Positions 11,603 to 23,700 of a DNA stretch of 64,000 bases are shown one piece after another. Position numbers and translations under genes: made by a program. The stretch is taken from contig MBPM02000079.1 in the NCBI GenBank assembly GCA_001695595.3, positions 62,001-126,000 of the forward strand, read 5' to 3'. A model generated the notes under the pieces. The model was not told the origin of the DNA. It saw only the letters and a program-made list of their open reading frames with translations, and made no database searches. Position 1 is the stretch's first letter. Each line of letters starts with the position of its first letter. This DNA is from Plasmopara viticola (taxonomy: Eukaryota > Oomycota > Peronosporomycetes > Peronosporales > Peronosporaceae).

Positions 11603-12761
11603 GTTTAGTTCATCAAAGGCGTGTCCCGTTTTGCATTGTTACGACGACTTTCCAACTTAGGTTCGGGGAACAGAGTGGGTTTTATATATATGTCAGCCGG
11701 TTAAGAATGAAAGCGCTCACTTTAAGATGCCTTTACTCCCAGATTGTGGTAGATGAAGATGATGATAACTTCCTCTCTACTTTCTCTGAAGATAGAAGAA
11801 AATTACATCACCAAGCAAGTGGATGTGGTGAAGAAGACCTTGGATGTGCGGGTGAAAAAAAGGGTATATATAAATTAGCAAACGCGAGAATGCTTGGTCA
11901 AATGGAAAAGTCTTCCTAACCTAGTGGCTGGCTACCAACAAGAACCTAGTATGACTTGTGGAGCTAACGCAGCTAACAAAAGCTATTTTACAAGACAAGG
12001 TGGGCTTAATCATCCATGCAATCCATAACAACAGATATAATCCAGACGATACATGCACTAGGATGGAGAAAGTTGATATTTGTAGAAGATTGGACGCAAA
12101 CATAGTCACAGTATACGATGAGGCGTCGTAGAGCCCAAAGTGCAGGTGAGCAAGGCACAAATCTTGTCAAGTTACCGCAGCGCACGAATAAAACCAATAC
12201 CAGATGTCAACAAGGAAAGCCGAGCGTTTTTCAAATCGAAAGACATCCTGAACCATTGGTAATGTACGAATGAGCAAATAAATGCTGAGCTCTTTTTGTC
12301 GTCAGGATGGCACAGATGTCCCTTGCCATACTGATAAAGCACTTGTTGTTTTTAAAGCCGATTAACAGGTCGTGCAAGCGAAAAAGGATTATGTAGGAAA
12401 TTTAAAAAAAACGATAGGTGGTATATATTACTTTGAATGTCTTTTTTGTATTTCTTGGCACTATCACGGAGTCAACGTTTACAGCTACTTCTTGCGCAAG
12501 TTATATATATACTCAATTAACTAGGCATATATTATGAGACCTTCATACATCCGAGGCTACCCAGAAAAATGTTCTGATGCCGCTTAGTTATACTCGCTCC
12601 TAATCGTAAAGTGACGTACCAATTGTCATGCAAAATAGGACAGCAATGACAAAATTATTGTGCTTTCCGTTGCACTGCTATATTATTTAGATGACTTCTT
12701 TCACAGCTCGAATTTTAAGTGAGGTACCACGTGAAGTAAGACATAATTTTGTGTAAGGGTA
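11603..12761. other. Intergenic downstream of the SAS-4-like gene
   Basis: A 70-codon acidic frame at 11707-11919 (+) has no known domain. The A+T-rich stretch 12400-12761 is likely the 3' flank of the minus-strand gene. Nothing else is supportable. Confidence 0.4.
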
Positions 12762-15700
12762 TTACGTACTCGTCATGAGCTGGTTTAGCTCCGAGTCGGA
12801 CTGAACGCGAGTTTCCAAACCATCAGGAGCAACGCATACCATTTGTCCGTCAGGAAAATAGCGAATTTTCTGTTTACTAAGTAGCGTTACCTCGCGCAGT
12901 CCATCAGGAAACTCAAGCATGGTCGTGCCATCTGGAAATACTGAGAACTCGGTGCCGTCTGGGCTTATTGTCTTTTTGATGCCATCAGCAAATTGAATCT
13001 CGGTCGTGCCGTCAGGTAGACTTGTCTCGACCTGCTCATTTGGGAATTCGTAAACTTTTCGATTATCCGGATATGTTGTTAGCTTCGTTTGGGCTTCAAA
13101 GTAATAATACACACTGATCCCCATGTCTGGGAAAATCTAAAAGAAGCAACAGTGGTAAGGTTAGTCGCAACGTTTCCAGCTCACTTTGCTTAAAGCGGCT
13201 GACTTACCTCTTTCTGGTCACCATTCGTGAATTTGATGACGACATGGCCGTTTGCGTCAATCTCTTTTTCATTGCCGTCCGGAAAAGTGATCTTTTTGCT
13301 GCCATCAAAGAACAGCAATTCTTTTTTCCCACCAGGATAAATAATTTCTTTCGACGTCATACTGTGCTTTGACAGGATCGACGTTGGTACCGCAGCCGTT
13401 ATACCGCCACTGGATAAGAAGTTATTACTTTGGAGTGCTTTATCATCAGCAGCAACACGTTTTGCCGATTCGAGAGGAGTAGCTGTAGAGCTTTTTAGAC
13501 TTACTGGGTTGATTACACTATCTCCGTTCGTGCTTTCAAAACCACTTTCTCCGTTCGTGCTTTCAAAACCACTTTCTCCGTTCGTGCTTTCAAAACCACT
13601 TTCATCGGTATATAGCTTTGGCTCGTCCGATCGATAAGAATCTCTGCGATCAATACTGTAACGCTTTGGATTGTACACGTCCGTTCCATTGCATCGCACA
13701 TTTTTATGGTCTGGACCTGCAGTCGTCGTCAAAACAGTTTCTTTATGATCGCGGTGCGAACCATCACCGCGAGAAAAATTCCATCTCTGTAAAAGATCGT
13801 CGGCCGTTTCTTTGATCAAGGCAACGTCTTCTATCGTGCGAAACTCACCTAAGTCGCTAGACCTTGAAATTGTGGTCTTACATTTTAAATTTGACTCGCA
13901 GGCGTCTTCTCTTTCTTTGACTAAACATTCATACTTTTCCCACTGTTCCAATCGGTCTTTTTCTAAAAACTTGATGTCTTCAGCTAATTCCCGGTTTCTA
14001 TCCTCTAGTTCCTGCATGAGCGGACACATCCACAATGAGCAAGATTCGAGCGATTAAGCGCACAACTCCTTAAGCAACTACATACCGTTATACGCTGCCG
14101 CAAATTGTCATTCCCAGCTTTCAGCTTACTCACACGAGCATTTTCGTCCAGCTTCATTTTAACGATTTGAGCCTTAAGCATCTCAACCTCGCCTCGGTCC
14201 TTCCGATCCTGATGAGATATGGTGGCATTCATGCGCAGCTTCCATTGTCGCTCTTGATTTTTTTCTTCCTTCTTCATTCTGACCCGCTCTTGTTCCCTTT
14301 CCTTTTCAATTAATAAGCGTTGTTCTTGCTGATACTGAACAAATTTGTCTCGCTCGAGCGACAGTCTCTTTACCTCTTGGTCGTAAAAGTCCTTTCGTTT
14401 CTTCAAATGTAGCGTCTCCGATTTGTAAAACTTGACTTCTTCCTCTAATTCAAGCAATTTTTCTTCAATCACAGCTGGTAGTACCAAACCAGTGCCTACA
14501 GGAGACGCTCGACTGCGGAGATGCGGCGCCTTTCCAGTACCTACACCTGATTTCTGCTTCATTGACGTGCGTCCAGTTGGTTTCACTTTTGTTGCACCAA
14601 TTGCTCTTGTTTTACCTACGAGCTCTTTTGAAGTAGACAGGCTCTGCTTGCCATGGAGCTTCTGTTTCAGCACTGATAACGACTTGTCCTGAATTGACGG
14701 TAGAGGAGGCTTGGATAAATCGGTTGACGCTCCATTTATTTGTATCCGATTACCTCTAGCATTGTTGAAGATCATATTGTCATCAACAGAATTTACGCTA
14801 TTATCATCGTTTTCGTCTTGCAAGTGTCCCCCAAATATTTGCTGAACTAAAGACGAAACAGGCGGATCTGTATCAGGTATACGCGTAATGCCTGCCTTGC
14901 TGCATTCGAGTGTGTCCATGTTTTTATCACCGGAATCTGCAAAAGAAACTTTACGTATTGTTGTTCGTAATCCATTGTCTATTTTTTGTGTGTCGTCGAC
15001 TGATGCACGCTGTTTGAGCTGAGACTCTAATAAGTCATTGTCAGCACCAGCATTTGAACACTCTCCATGAGCCGAACTTTGCCGTGGCTGGAATGACAAA
15101 CCGTCATCCCACGGCACAGAATCATCAAAGCTGACAGCACTTAGGTCTGACGATATGTCACCGACATTGTTATTGTATTCCAAACGGTAGCGAAGCTGAT
15201 CAGTCATACCATTAGCTTCGGTCACATAGTCATACTTGGACAAGTTTGAGTAGTCGTCAAGTACGAGTGCAGAGTCTGGTCCTTCGTTAAAATTGTCGTC
15301 AACAATTTCTTGCCCATCGTTTTGCCACCTTGATAGCTCTTGATCGTTAATTTCCGACACAAACGAGGAAGATGAAAGCATCAAATCGTCAACTTGATTG
15401 TCGTGAAGAGGACCTTCATCTAGTAAATCTGCTCGAGCAGATAATAGCTGCTGCTTTTCCTCAAAATACGCCTCTTTTTCTGCCGCCAAGTCCTGCTCGA
15501 TTGCCTCGAACTCGGCCATTTCGTCCGCTTCACGCTCTCGATTTGCTTCAAAAGAATGTCTAAGAATCTTCCAGCTCATCGTATCGGTACTCGTAGTGGA
15601 ACGAAGCGACCCGGTTTTCCACGCGGCAACTTCTTGTCTACTTTGCAGCACCTTATCTTCATCGCCATTAATCTGATAGCTATAGCGAGTCCGCCTAATC

Positions 15701-16247
15701 GGCGACACTGTCGGCGAGGGTGTCGGGGCTGTACGAATCTGTTTTGGCGGTGTCAAAACAGGAGAAAGTGTCTCTGACGACGAGACTGACGGGTGCCTTT
15801 GACTCCTAGACAAATGTTTTGCAGATTTCTTTCGAGTACTGTTAATTCCACTATTTCCAGCATCTTCCTCTTCTCCCTTTGACACGAGCGTGTGCTTAAC
15901 CACCTTCTGCTTAGCTCCTGGCCGTCGCATCCACCAGCCACGTGATAATTTTTTAAGATAAGGCTTCTTTGACGCCTTGGCACTCGATTTGATCTCTAAT
16001 ACAGAGCCATCTCCCTCCAATTTGTTCAGTTCTCGGGCTAAAAGCTCTTCAAAAGGGACTATACGTATTAACCCGTGAGCGATCGTGTTGTATAATTACA
16101 ATACAAACGAATATTTTAAAGTTATGAACAGCACGAACCATCTGCACCAGCCAAAGGGATATTCTCAATGGAGTCGGTACTGACACGCCGACTATCTGTG
16201 TCGTACTTGTTGCCACATTTGCGAGTTTCTTGCCGACCAGACGCCAT
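12762..16247 (-). CDS. Centriole assembly protein, SAS-4/CPAP (CENPJ)-like, TCP10 domain
   Basis: Spliced model: exons 16247-16139, 16058-14086, 14011-13208 and 13136-12762, with GT-AG introns of 80, 74 and 71 nt and frame kept throughout (1086 aa). The first exon starts at ATG 16247 and joins at a Val codon to give PFEELLAREL. An acidic low-complexity N-terminal half is followed by a charged coiled coil (about 566-745). At about 915-1075 lies the T-complex-10 region: repeated short strands of the type [YF]PDG, for example FPDGTTMLEFPDG. This regular strand-turn repeat is the diagnostic domain of CPAP/SAS-4 proteins, which set centriole length and recruit pericentriolar material. Residues 831-857 hold a threefold nine-residue repeat. 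The donor of intron 1 is the least certain; an alternative GT lies a few bases upstream in the same phase. Confidence 0.88.
13521..13601 (-). repeat. 27-bp coding minisatellite, three exact copies
   Basis: Three perfect tandem copies of a 27-bp unit (13521-13547, 13548-13574, 13575-13601) lie inside exon 3 of the SAS-4-like gene and encode three nine-residue repeats of the type ESGFESTNG. Sequence identity implies recent duplication or homogenisation, so copy number may vary between strains. Confidence 0.95.
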
Positions 16248-17071
16248 GAAAATGCAAAACTGTAAAATTTGTGTATTATACATATGTAATTAGAAAAAGC
16301 AATATTCTATGAGCTTGGCGTAAATATACGCGTAAAAAGTAATTATGTAGCCAATCCAACGCTTTAAAAGTAAGTGGCTGAGCTACTCTCGAGTTCGTCG
16401 ATTGTTTGCCTCACTTTGAATAGGCGAGCGGGAGGGACAAGTGCATGACGATCGTGAAATGCATATGTGCATTAGTCTTTACTCTCAACTGGTGAAAATG
16501 ATGACACTTTTATCTCGATATCATTCACGACGGTCATCTGAGCTGGCCGCCGGTCCGCGTTGTTGAGAATCGAGAAGCGAAACAAACTCTGATACTTCCA
16601 GTGTTAGTTGTTAATTATGTATTATTTGCGCGTGTTGCGATGGTGGCAATGATGAAACATCTAACAATCTGTCAATCCACTGAGGGTGACGGTGAAGATA
16701 AATGATATATAGCTTTTTTAACTGCAATCTGACAGCCAACAAATTTAATATCGCCACGTATAGTAGTACAAGTACTACATTTAGTAGGGCATAAACGAAA
16801 GTAACGCTTGCATAGCCGGGAAATACTGCTCGATATAATTGTACGTTTCGACTTGGGCTGATGATTTTCATTAGGTTTGCAATGCTGAAGCAGTAGTAGA
16901 ATTAAAATAATCAAAAGATTGAGAATAAATTTTGTGAGAAATATGTATTATTAAGTGTGATTTATATTCTTACTTTAACGCCACATCTGGTCTGTACGCT
17001 CTCAATACTGATATACAAATATTAAGCAAAAATCTGGGAAAAAATAGTTAAAAGTCTTCTTGATAAGGGAG
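16248..17071. promoter_or_regulatory. Divergent intergenic region between the SAS-4-like and NDUFB10-like genes
   Basis: About 820 bp lies between two head-to-head start codons and should hold both promoters. An 86-codon minus-strand frame at 16871-16611 has hydrophobic stretches but no family signal. No specific core-promoter motif was recognised. Confidence 0.4.
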
Positions 17072-17415
17072 ATGTTTGTGGCGCAGCTTCGCTCAAAGGA
17101 CGAAATCTTGGCCATCCGCGCCGCTGAGCGCGAATACGCTAAGCGCGTGCTGCTCGCACAAGAAACGATTAAGATCGTGCGCGCTGAGCTGGCTACATGC
17201 TATCGCGAAAACGGTGTTAATCACAAAGTAGCCTGCAAGCGCTTACGTGAAGAGTACGCCAAACTCATTCAAGACCCCACGCACGGCGCTGGATATCCGG
17301 TATGTCTGAGTAATAGGCATCGACAAACGACTTTTTGATTTGCTGAAATTGTTATTTATGGTGTCTCTGGGGGCACCTGCAGACGCGACCAGATTTCTCG
17401 ACGCCACGAGGTTAA
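17072..17415 (+). CDS. Complex I subunit, NDUFB10/PDSW-like (mitochondrial)
   Basis: Model: exon 17072-17299, intron 17300-17382 (83 nt, GTATGT to CTGCAG) and exon 17383-17415, giving 86 aa. The frame without splicing would end in unrelated residues, while splicing adds TRPDFSTPRG and a stop. The protein is highly charged and helical. It has two cysteines in the spacing ELATCYRENGVNHKVACKRL, resembling the Cys-containing helical segment of NDUFB10-type accessory subunits of NADH:ubiquinone oxidoreductase. These act in the membrane arm on the intermembrane-space side. Assignment rests on remembered similarity of this segment. An unseen upstream exon is possible because the start at MFVAQL is close to the conserved core. 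Its stop is only 73 bp from the convergent gene. Confidence 0.6.
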
Positions 17416-17488
17416 ATGGACTAAATGGAAGCTTTATCGACCAAGAACGATGAAAATTTATGCAACCACGATCTTTTATTTTTTTGTC

Positions 17489-19020
17489 TCAACGTTGGGG
17501 GTAGCATCTCGTATTGGGTGCTGCATTGCTGATACCGTCGGCGTTGTATCGTCGGCGTTTAGAGCGAAGTCGTTCAATACGCTGGAGTGCAATGACGAGG
17601 CCTTCGTCCTCCATCTCACTGATTTTAAAATCGGCCCAGGGTCCATCGCCGGTGTTGTTAGGTCTAGCTCCTAAATGTGCAAGAGTCGGGGAAGCAAAGC
17701 AGCCTTCAGCCATTATTTGTCGGTACGAACTTCGTCGTCTCTTTCTAGGAAGTGCGTCAGAGGCCGAGACGTATTTCGCATGTCTAGTGTCCTTACGGCA
17801 GATGCATGATGAATTTGTGAAGGCTGACAGCAGTGCTTCATGCTTTTTTGAGTCTTCTCGAACAACTTGCGCTACAAGACTCGAGCACGACTTTACGTCA
17901 CCTTCAACGGATTCCATCTTTGCTTGGAGCTCAGATAGTGCAGTGTTTACCGCATTCGATTCGTTTATTTTTGCCATTCGGGCTTTTTCATTAGCTGCTA
18001 TGTTGCCAAAACTCTAGAAATGCATCATGCAAGGTAAGTTCAGCCTGTCATCAAGATTAGCGCAATACACACAACCACACAACCTGTTGATAGAGCGTTG
18101 TCACCAAATCGGTCATACTATTGATGCTCTTATCAAGCTCTTTGATTGCCACCAAATGCATCTGTTGGCTTTCGTGGCCAATTTCCAACTCTGCTTTGAC
18201 CTCTACTATCGATTTCTCAATTGGACTAAGAAGATGCGCCAGAAGGTCTTTTTGCTGATGCATTTGTTCGCGAGTTTGTGCAACAAATGCCTTGGTAAGG
18301 CTTGTCTCCAGCTGCTGCAGTTTTTCCGTGCCGTCGCAGATAGCAGGAGACTTAAAAGTTGGAATTGCCTGCTCAGCCTGCCACTTTTGAAGTCGATACA
18401 GCTACAATACGATGTAAGCGATTTTGCACTAATCACGTTAATATTTCTCGCTATAACCTGGTCATCCTGACTTGGTCCTAGCAAATTTTGCGACTGAGTC
18501 TGAGGGAAGGATGACTGCGACATCGACGTCATGGCACTCATCTGCTCGCTCTCTCCCTCGAACACTGTAAAGTCAGTCAGTGAAAGGTCGTCACAATTTC
18601 GAGTGGCTAATTCAAAATCGCATCACCTTCTTGAGAAATAGCTGGCAAGTCATTGCGTCTTTGAAAGCTTCCTCCAAAATCTGGCTGTGGCCTCACTACG
18701 CGACTAGCATCCAATCCGCGCTGCGAAGAGATTGCTGGTCGGGATTCCAAGCTTGTTGGGTTTTCCGCAAATAATGCCATTTGATCATTTCCCACTTCTA
18801 CGGTCTTATGTCCCGCAGACAATGGTGCTTCCGCTTTTCGTCTTGAGGTTTGCAGTGGCAAAGGGGGAATGCGTCCAATTCCTCGATTTGAACGCCTGCA
18901 TCAACATGCCCTAACCTTTAAGCTCAGAACAAATTAAAGTTCGCGCATACTCCATACGTACGAAGTTTCGCTGCGGCGCAACAGCTGCGAAAGCGAGACC
19001 ACTTCGCGACGAACCGACAT
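17489..19020 (-). CDS. Coiled-coil protein of unknown function (425 aa, five exons)
   Basis: Model: exons 19020-18962, 18895-18627, 18564-18458, 18401-18084 and 18013-17489. Introns are 66, 62, 56 and 70 nt with donors GTACGT, GTGATG, GTTATA and GTTGTG and AG acceptors. Frame is kept at every junction and stops in the unspliced frames are removed. The N-terminal ~130 residues are basic and Pro/Gln-rich. A Ser/Gln-rich linker (about 112-145) follows, then a long heptad-rich helix (about 148-300: KLQQLETSLTKAF, LLAHLLSPIEKSIVEVKAEL). The C-terminus has a basic RKRRR cluster that could be a nuclear signal. I do not recognise the family. A meiotic or chromosome-structure role is possible but unsupported. 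Two plus-strand frames over the same exons (17514-18017 and 18027-18470) are shadows. Confidence 0.7.
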
Positions 19021-19150
19021 AGTGTTCCTTCCTGAGTGCGCGCGAGATCGAGAGTGACTTCAACTTCAACTTACTACGCTACCAAGGAGCTAAAGCGATT
19101 GGCTTTAAATGCTTATCGATGACACTTGATAAATATCGCTATAATTTTTT

Positions 19151-19332
19151 AGGGAACCGTTAAGCTGCCGGTATCCTTTTGGTAAACTTCCGGTACCCCT
19201 TGATTTAAGCCAATAAGATTAATCTAAATTCACCATTGGGAGCAGTTTATCTCTGTCAATGAACACAGTGTCTTTTTCAACCAAGTAAAAAAGAGAGCAA
19301 TACCCATCCGGTACCCCTTTTTGTCAACTGCC
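19151..19332 (+). repeat. Left terminal inverted repeat of the MULE
   Basis: About 182 bp, pairing with 20267-20445 in reverse complement with scattered mismatches and small gaps. It contains three spaced copies of a CCGG-type motif (CTGCCGGTA, CTTCCGGTA, CATCCGGTA), possible transposase binding sites. Confidence 0.85.
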
Positions 19333-20266
19333 TTGTTTATATGAAATAACTCCTACTTACCTCTTCTCAATATTACTCTTTCAACATCCCTCTTCTCAAT
19401 ATCACTCTTCTCGCACTCTTCTTCTCCCAATAAACACTATGGAACCCCTTAAAGAGCTCTCGTACAGCACTCTGGAAGTGGCAAAGTCGGCGGTTCTCAT
19501 GCACGCGCGCGCCCAAGGTTATGAGCTTTGTGTTTGCTGTTTATATCTGGTTCATTCCGTCCCGATCGTTCGATTAAAATAGGTCACACTAAATATCTAC
19601 TAGACGCACCCGTAAGGACTGTAATGAAGTTGGCCACCGAGACCTCGAAGCCGCGATAATCGACCTCGGCGTTTTTTCCATAGCTGCGTTGGACACATAA
19701 TCGAATCAGCAGGTGCATACAAAGCTAACGTGATGCAGGATGAACACACACAGATTTTATTTTGGCTTCGACTGTTAAATACTTGTCCAGAAAAGCACTT
19801 GCGAGGATTGCACGGCATTTGGTCCACCAGCATCAAGATGTTCTACAACAGTAGCGTCGCATTGTCAATAAGCAAGGTATGACGAATTGTCTTTCAACAT
19901 TGTCTTACCTGGCTGTCTGGAATCCCAAGACGCTTGACTGAGTGGTAGTGATAACGCATTCGCAATGTGTCTGTAATTATTCCAAAAGCGAGACGTGTCG
20001 ACCTACAGCAAATGACGCACATTATTATACAAGGAATGGAACCATACTACGGATACCTTGCTTACAATCACCGCCCAATTGTTCATGTGACGATGGTATT
20101 CCTCTCCGCAAGCGCAACTCACAATCAGCAGTAACAACACCCAGAAAGAAGACGTAAAGGAAGGCGCATTTCGATAACTTGTTCAGTGCTGCTTTCATTG
20201 ACAGAAAAATATCGCTCTCATTGACGAGATTGCACCTTTTTTCATTGGCTAAAAACAGGGGAAACC

Positions 20267-20445
20267 GGCAGTTTACGAAAAAGGGGTACCGAACGGGTAT
20301 TGCTTTCTCTTATTGGTTGAAAAGACACTGTGTTCATTAACAGAGATAAAGTGCTCCCATTGGTGGATTTAGTTTAATCTCATTGGCTTAAATCAAAGGG
20401 TTCCGGCAGTTTACCAAAAGGGTACCGGCAGTTTAACGGTTCCCT
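20267..20445 (-). repeat. Right terminal inverted repeat of the MULE
   Basis: About 179 bp, inverted relative to 19151-19332. It ends in GGTTCCCT followed by a run of T. It keeps the same order of motifs as the left repeat, which defines the element's length of about 1295 bp. Confidence 0.85.
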
Positions 20446-20481
20446 TTTTTTTTTAATTTTCGTACGGAAATGGTTTTCACC

Positions 20482-20766
20482 TAGAGAAATTTAAACCCAC
20501 GCGCAAGGACTATCGCGGGTTGCTGGTAGCAATCCGACCCATATTGGGACCGGGTTCAGTGCCCCTCATTACACTATGGGGCTTTTTCAGGTCCCCCACC
20601 CAACCCATTTATTACCCAATCGGGCGTGAGTTTGTAGGGCAGTCACACACTCGGATGTGATGGCTCGTTCACTTTAGTGACCTATCTCCGGCTGCCTTAA
20701 TTCGGATCCTATAGGTATCGAATTCCGGTCCTAGGTCGAACGGCCAACCGCTCGAGCCACTGGGTC
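20482..20766 (-). mobile_element. tRNA-derived SINE
   Basis: Read on the minus strand from 20766, the element begins GACCCAG and has a pol III A-box-like TGGCTCGAGCGG (20759-20748, starting at nucleotide 8 as in tRNAs) and a B-box-like GGAATTCGATACC (20726-20714). A 16-bp imperfect direct repeat flanks it: GGAAATGGTTTTCACC at 20466-20481 and GGGAATGGCTTTCACC at 20767-20782 (14/16 identical), as expected for a target-site duplication from retroposition. Length is about 285 bp. The body carries no frame of note. The diverged duplication indicates an old insertion. It sits 37 bp from the right end of the MULE. Confidence 0.75.
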
Positions 20767-20782
20767 GGGAATGGCTTTCACC

Positions 20783-23700
20783 GAAAGCGTACGTCGCACC
20801 GCGTGGTCCTGAATTGGTCTATGTCTTAATGCGCACATTCCAATCCCAGAATCGTACAATACGGTCTGTAAGCGCTATTCTTAAATAGAAACAAACTTTT
20901 GTGTGAGTATCTGTCAGCGCAAATTACGAGACATGGTATGAGCTACACTAGACTAACAGCGGTTCCTGTCATGAAAAAATACCGCTCTAGAATTACGTTT
21001 TCCGTCTTATGCTTCCGTTTTCGCAATAGGATACATTGTTTGCCCAACCTACAAGTGCACACCGGCTATCACAGCTTATGAGCGCTAGCGTGCTGATTAA
21101 TGTTGCAGCCATGAGCTAAATCAATAACGTGCCGTCTTGTATGCGCGACTGTTGTGAGCACACCACTCAGCGACACAAACGATCGGCTGTAGAAATATTG
21201 AAGTGAATTGCTGTAACATTCCTCGGACTCGAGCGTAGCCACATTCAGACACTGTGCGGTCGTCCAAATGTATGCAACTTGTTTATATAGCTAGCCTAAC
21301 TGATGGGCCGGAAATGACCCAAAGCCGATAGACCCGCGTCCGCCCGATCCATAATGGCTTAAGTAAGCCCACGCAGGGCACTGGGTGAGTTTAAATTCTC
21401 CTTCGAGTATCAAGCGTAAATGCAAAGTATTTAAGAAACGATTTTGATTGGTTTAATGAATGGTGGGCGTAGTTTAGCTAATAAATAATACTTACTACGA
21501 CCAAATTATTATACTTCGCCGTATTTTGCCTACGTCTGAAGGTATGAAGATTTCAACCACAAAGTCTTCAACTTGCTAAGATCAACGATATGATCGAGCG
21601 CTGTGGCTAATCCACGCATTCGCTGCAATATATGTCTTCGATGACACTGCTTTCTAGCTCTAAATGACCACTGAAGTGCATTTGGCTAGCTGTATGCATG
21701 ATAAACCCACGGTAACATGAAGCCTAGTAGGTGAATCTAAGCATATAATAATCATATCGGTAAGATCCACGCGGAAATTTGAATTGCCAAGATTAGAACG
21801 CAACTTTCGATCTTTTTATTCAGTGTTTGATTGCAGCATGCAGAGCCGTGGTATGTTCTGCCGCCGCGTTACAGACGTATAAATCCCGTACTTTTTGCAA
21901 AATCCTCAACAGTGACCTAGTCACTTTCGAGGGATTTAATTTGTATTATACAAGTATTTGGTAAGGCCAAATCTCGTTTTGATGTTTCCGCTTTGATTAA
22001 GCTAGCCAATCCACAATGGTGTTTTCCATAGCGAGGTGACATCGTTTAACAAAATACCTTTAAGCGGCATTTTTTTCGCGCCAAAGACACACTTGTTTGC
22101 ATGAGCTTACTGTTGGCTCGTGTAGATCCACTTCAACACTGCTCACAAGTAGGCAATAAATTGAACACATCTGTCTTTCCATGTTCTGCACGACGTTAAG
22201 CAACATATGATATCAAACTAAATCTATGTATGGGGACGAAGGATTGAGTAGCCGGATGGCAGAACGTCGCAGGCCCTTTTGAGCGCTCTTGGGCCATGCC
22301 TAATCAGTCCCAAACATAAGCGCGCTGATCCAAGTCAACAATATGTCACTCTGGGAACTGATGGTACCCGTTGAATTTACATGTGCAGTGTACGTCGGAC
22401 ATCCCACCATTAAATTTGCAGCACATCTTATCGAGAAATTGACGTATGTGCTAAGATGGTGGTCGCATTCAGTGTATCAAAAGTGTGTCCGATGCATCAC
22501 TTGCCGCTTGGCATTTAATGCCGGTGAGAAACAGAGAATTCCTATTTGAATCTGTGCTTAATGCAAAATTATCCACCAATGACGCCAAACTTCTCTTTTA
22601 ATGAAAACCACTGATTATTTGGTTCCTTGAACTAAGTCGACTTAGTGACTTGAACACCTACTAGATGGTAGCACCGCTGCCGTTTTCATCCAACCACACA
22701 ATGCTATTTCGTTTGAAAAGTACAATGATTCGGGCTTTGTACTTAGTGTCGTTCGAGACCGCTACATTTGGAAGCAATATGAAGACGGTTCCTTCCCTAG
22801 GTCAAATGAGGCTATGTTGTCAAATTTACAAGCCTTTTCAAACTTTGTCACGAATATCTCGTTCAGCTCAAACAGAGCATCCACCAACGGAATACGGTCC
22901 AGGCTGATCATGTGCCAAATACTCCTATATTCAAACTTAAAATTAAGAGCTCAACCGTTATTTATCGACACGCTTGCTTCGATTCTACCAGCTTGAGATG
23001 AGACGCTTTGTATTGAGCGAGGATTCCCGTGCGTCGCTGTTGAGATTTTGGACAAGGCTATTGATGAGTGCACAATAACACTCAAAGCGACGAAGTGTGC
23101 TGCAATAGCTTTTACACAATCACAGCCAGATATTTGTATTGACACTTAGCGAAAATCTGTTGCTCGTCAGACCCTCGTTTAGCAAAATATATGCTGCTCC
23201 ACCAGCAGATCCCCAGAATCTTGGATCTACGACCGATTGTGTCTTGTCTGACAAACAGCAAATAATGTTTGAGATGAGCGATAATGTGTGTCTTGAATAC
23301 CACTTCATATGCCTGATTTGGGCCTCGCTCGCAATGCCTTGTTTTAATTTATCTATGTTATGCAGCAAGCGAAATGTACAATAAGATTTGCCTCGCAAAA
23401 AATCGCTACATCATGCGTGTTTATAGAGCCTCATCGATTTTGCTTTGACCGAAAGACATCCTGAATGTAGCGGGTGCCTCCCTATGTTTCGGCCCAGTAC
23501 TTTGCGATGGGGTGCCTTGGATCAAGACTTATTGTGTCATCATCAAAACGTAGAAAATTGTGCTTTTTAAGAGTGACATTTAGTAGTGTACGCGCCACTC
23601 TACGTACAGTAGCAGGGACTCGCCCATATTTGATCGACCATTCTCTTTTATCCATAGTAAAAGGTTTTTTTTCTTTCAGGTGCTATCGCTGGGGCTACCA

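Larger units (their letters stand above)
19151..20445. mobile_element. Mutator-like (MULE) transposon remnant with ~180-bp terminal inverted repeats
   Basis: The left end (19151-about 19332, beginning AGGGAACCGTTAA) is an imperfect inverted copy of the right end (about 20267-20445, ending TTAACGGTTCCCT). Both include the spaced motifs CTGCCGG, GATTTAAGCCAAT, AACACAGTGTCTTTT and GGTACCCCTTTTT. Such long inverted repeats are typical of Mutator-like elements. Inside, an ATG at 19439 opens 47 codons with YSTLEVAKSAVLMHARAQGYEL, resembling the start of FAR1/MULE-type DNA-binding domains. It then breaks up, so the element is non-autonomous. A pyrimidine-rich leader (CTCTTCTC units, 19364-19430) precedes the ATG. 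Flanks are poly-T, so a target duplication cannot be defined. Confidence 0.85.

Noticed and set aside
17450..17674. Frame with a hydrophobic, signal-peptide-like start (MKIYATTIFYFFVS)
   Set aside because: It overlaps the C-terminal exon of the coiled-coil gene on the other strand and lacks any further support.
17514..18470. Two plus-strand frames of 167 and 147 codons
   Set aside because: They overlap the exons of the minus-strand coiled-coil gene, whose splice model is consistent at four junctions.
20714..20766. A functional tRNA gene
   Set aside because: A- and B-box-like motifs are present, but the acceptor stem does not close and flanking target duplications identify a SINE head.
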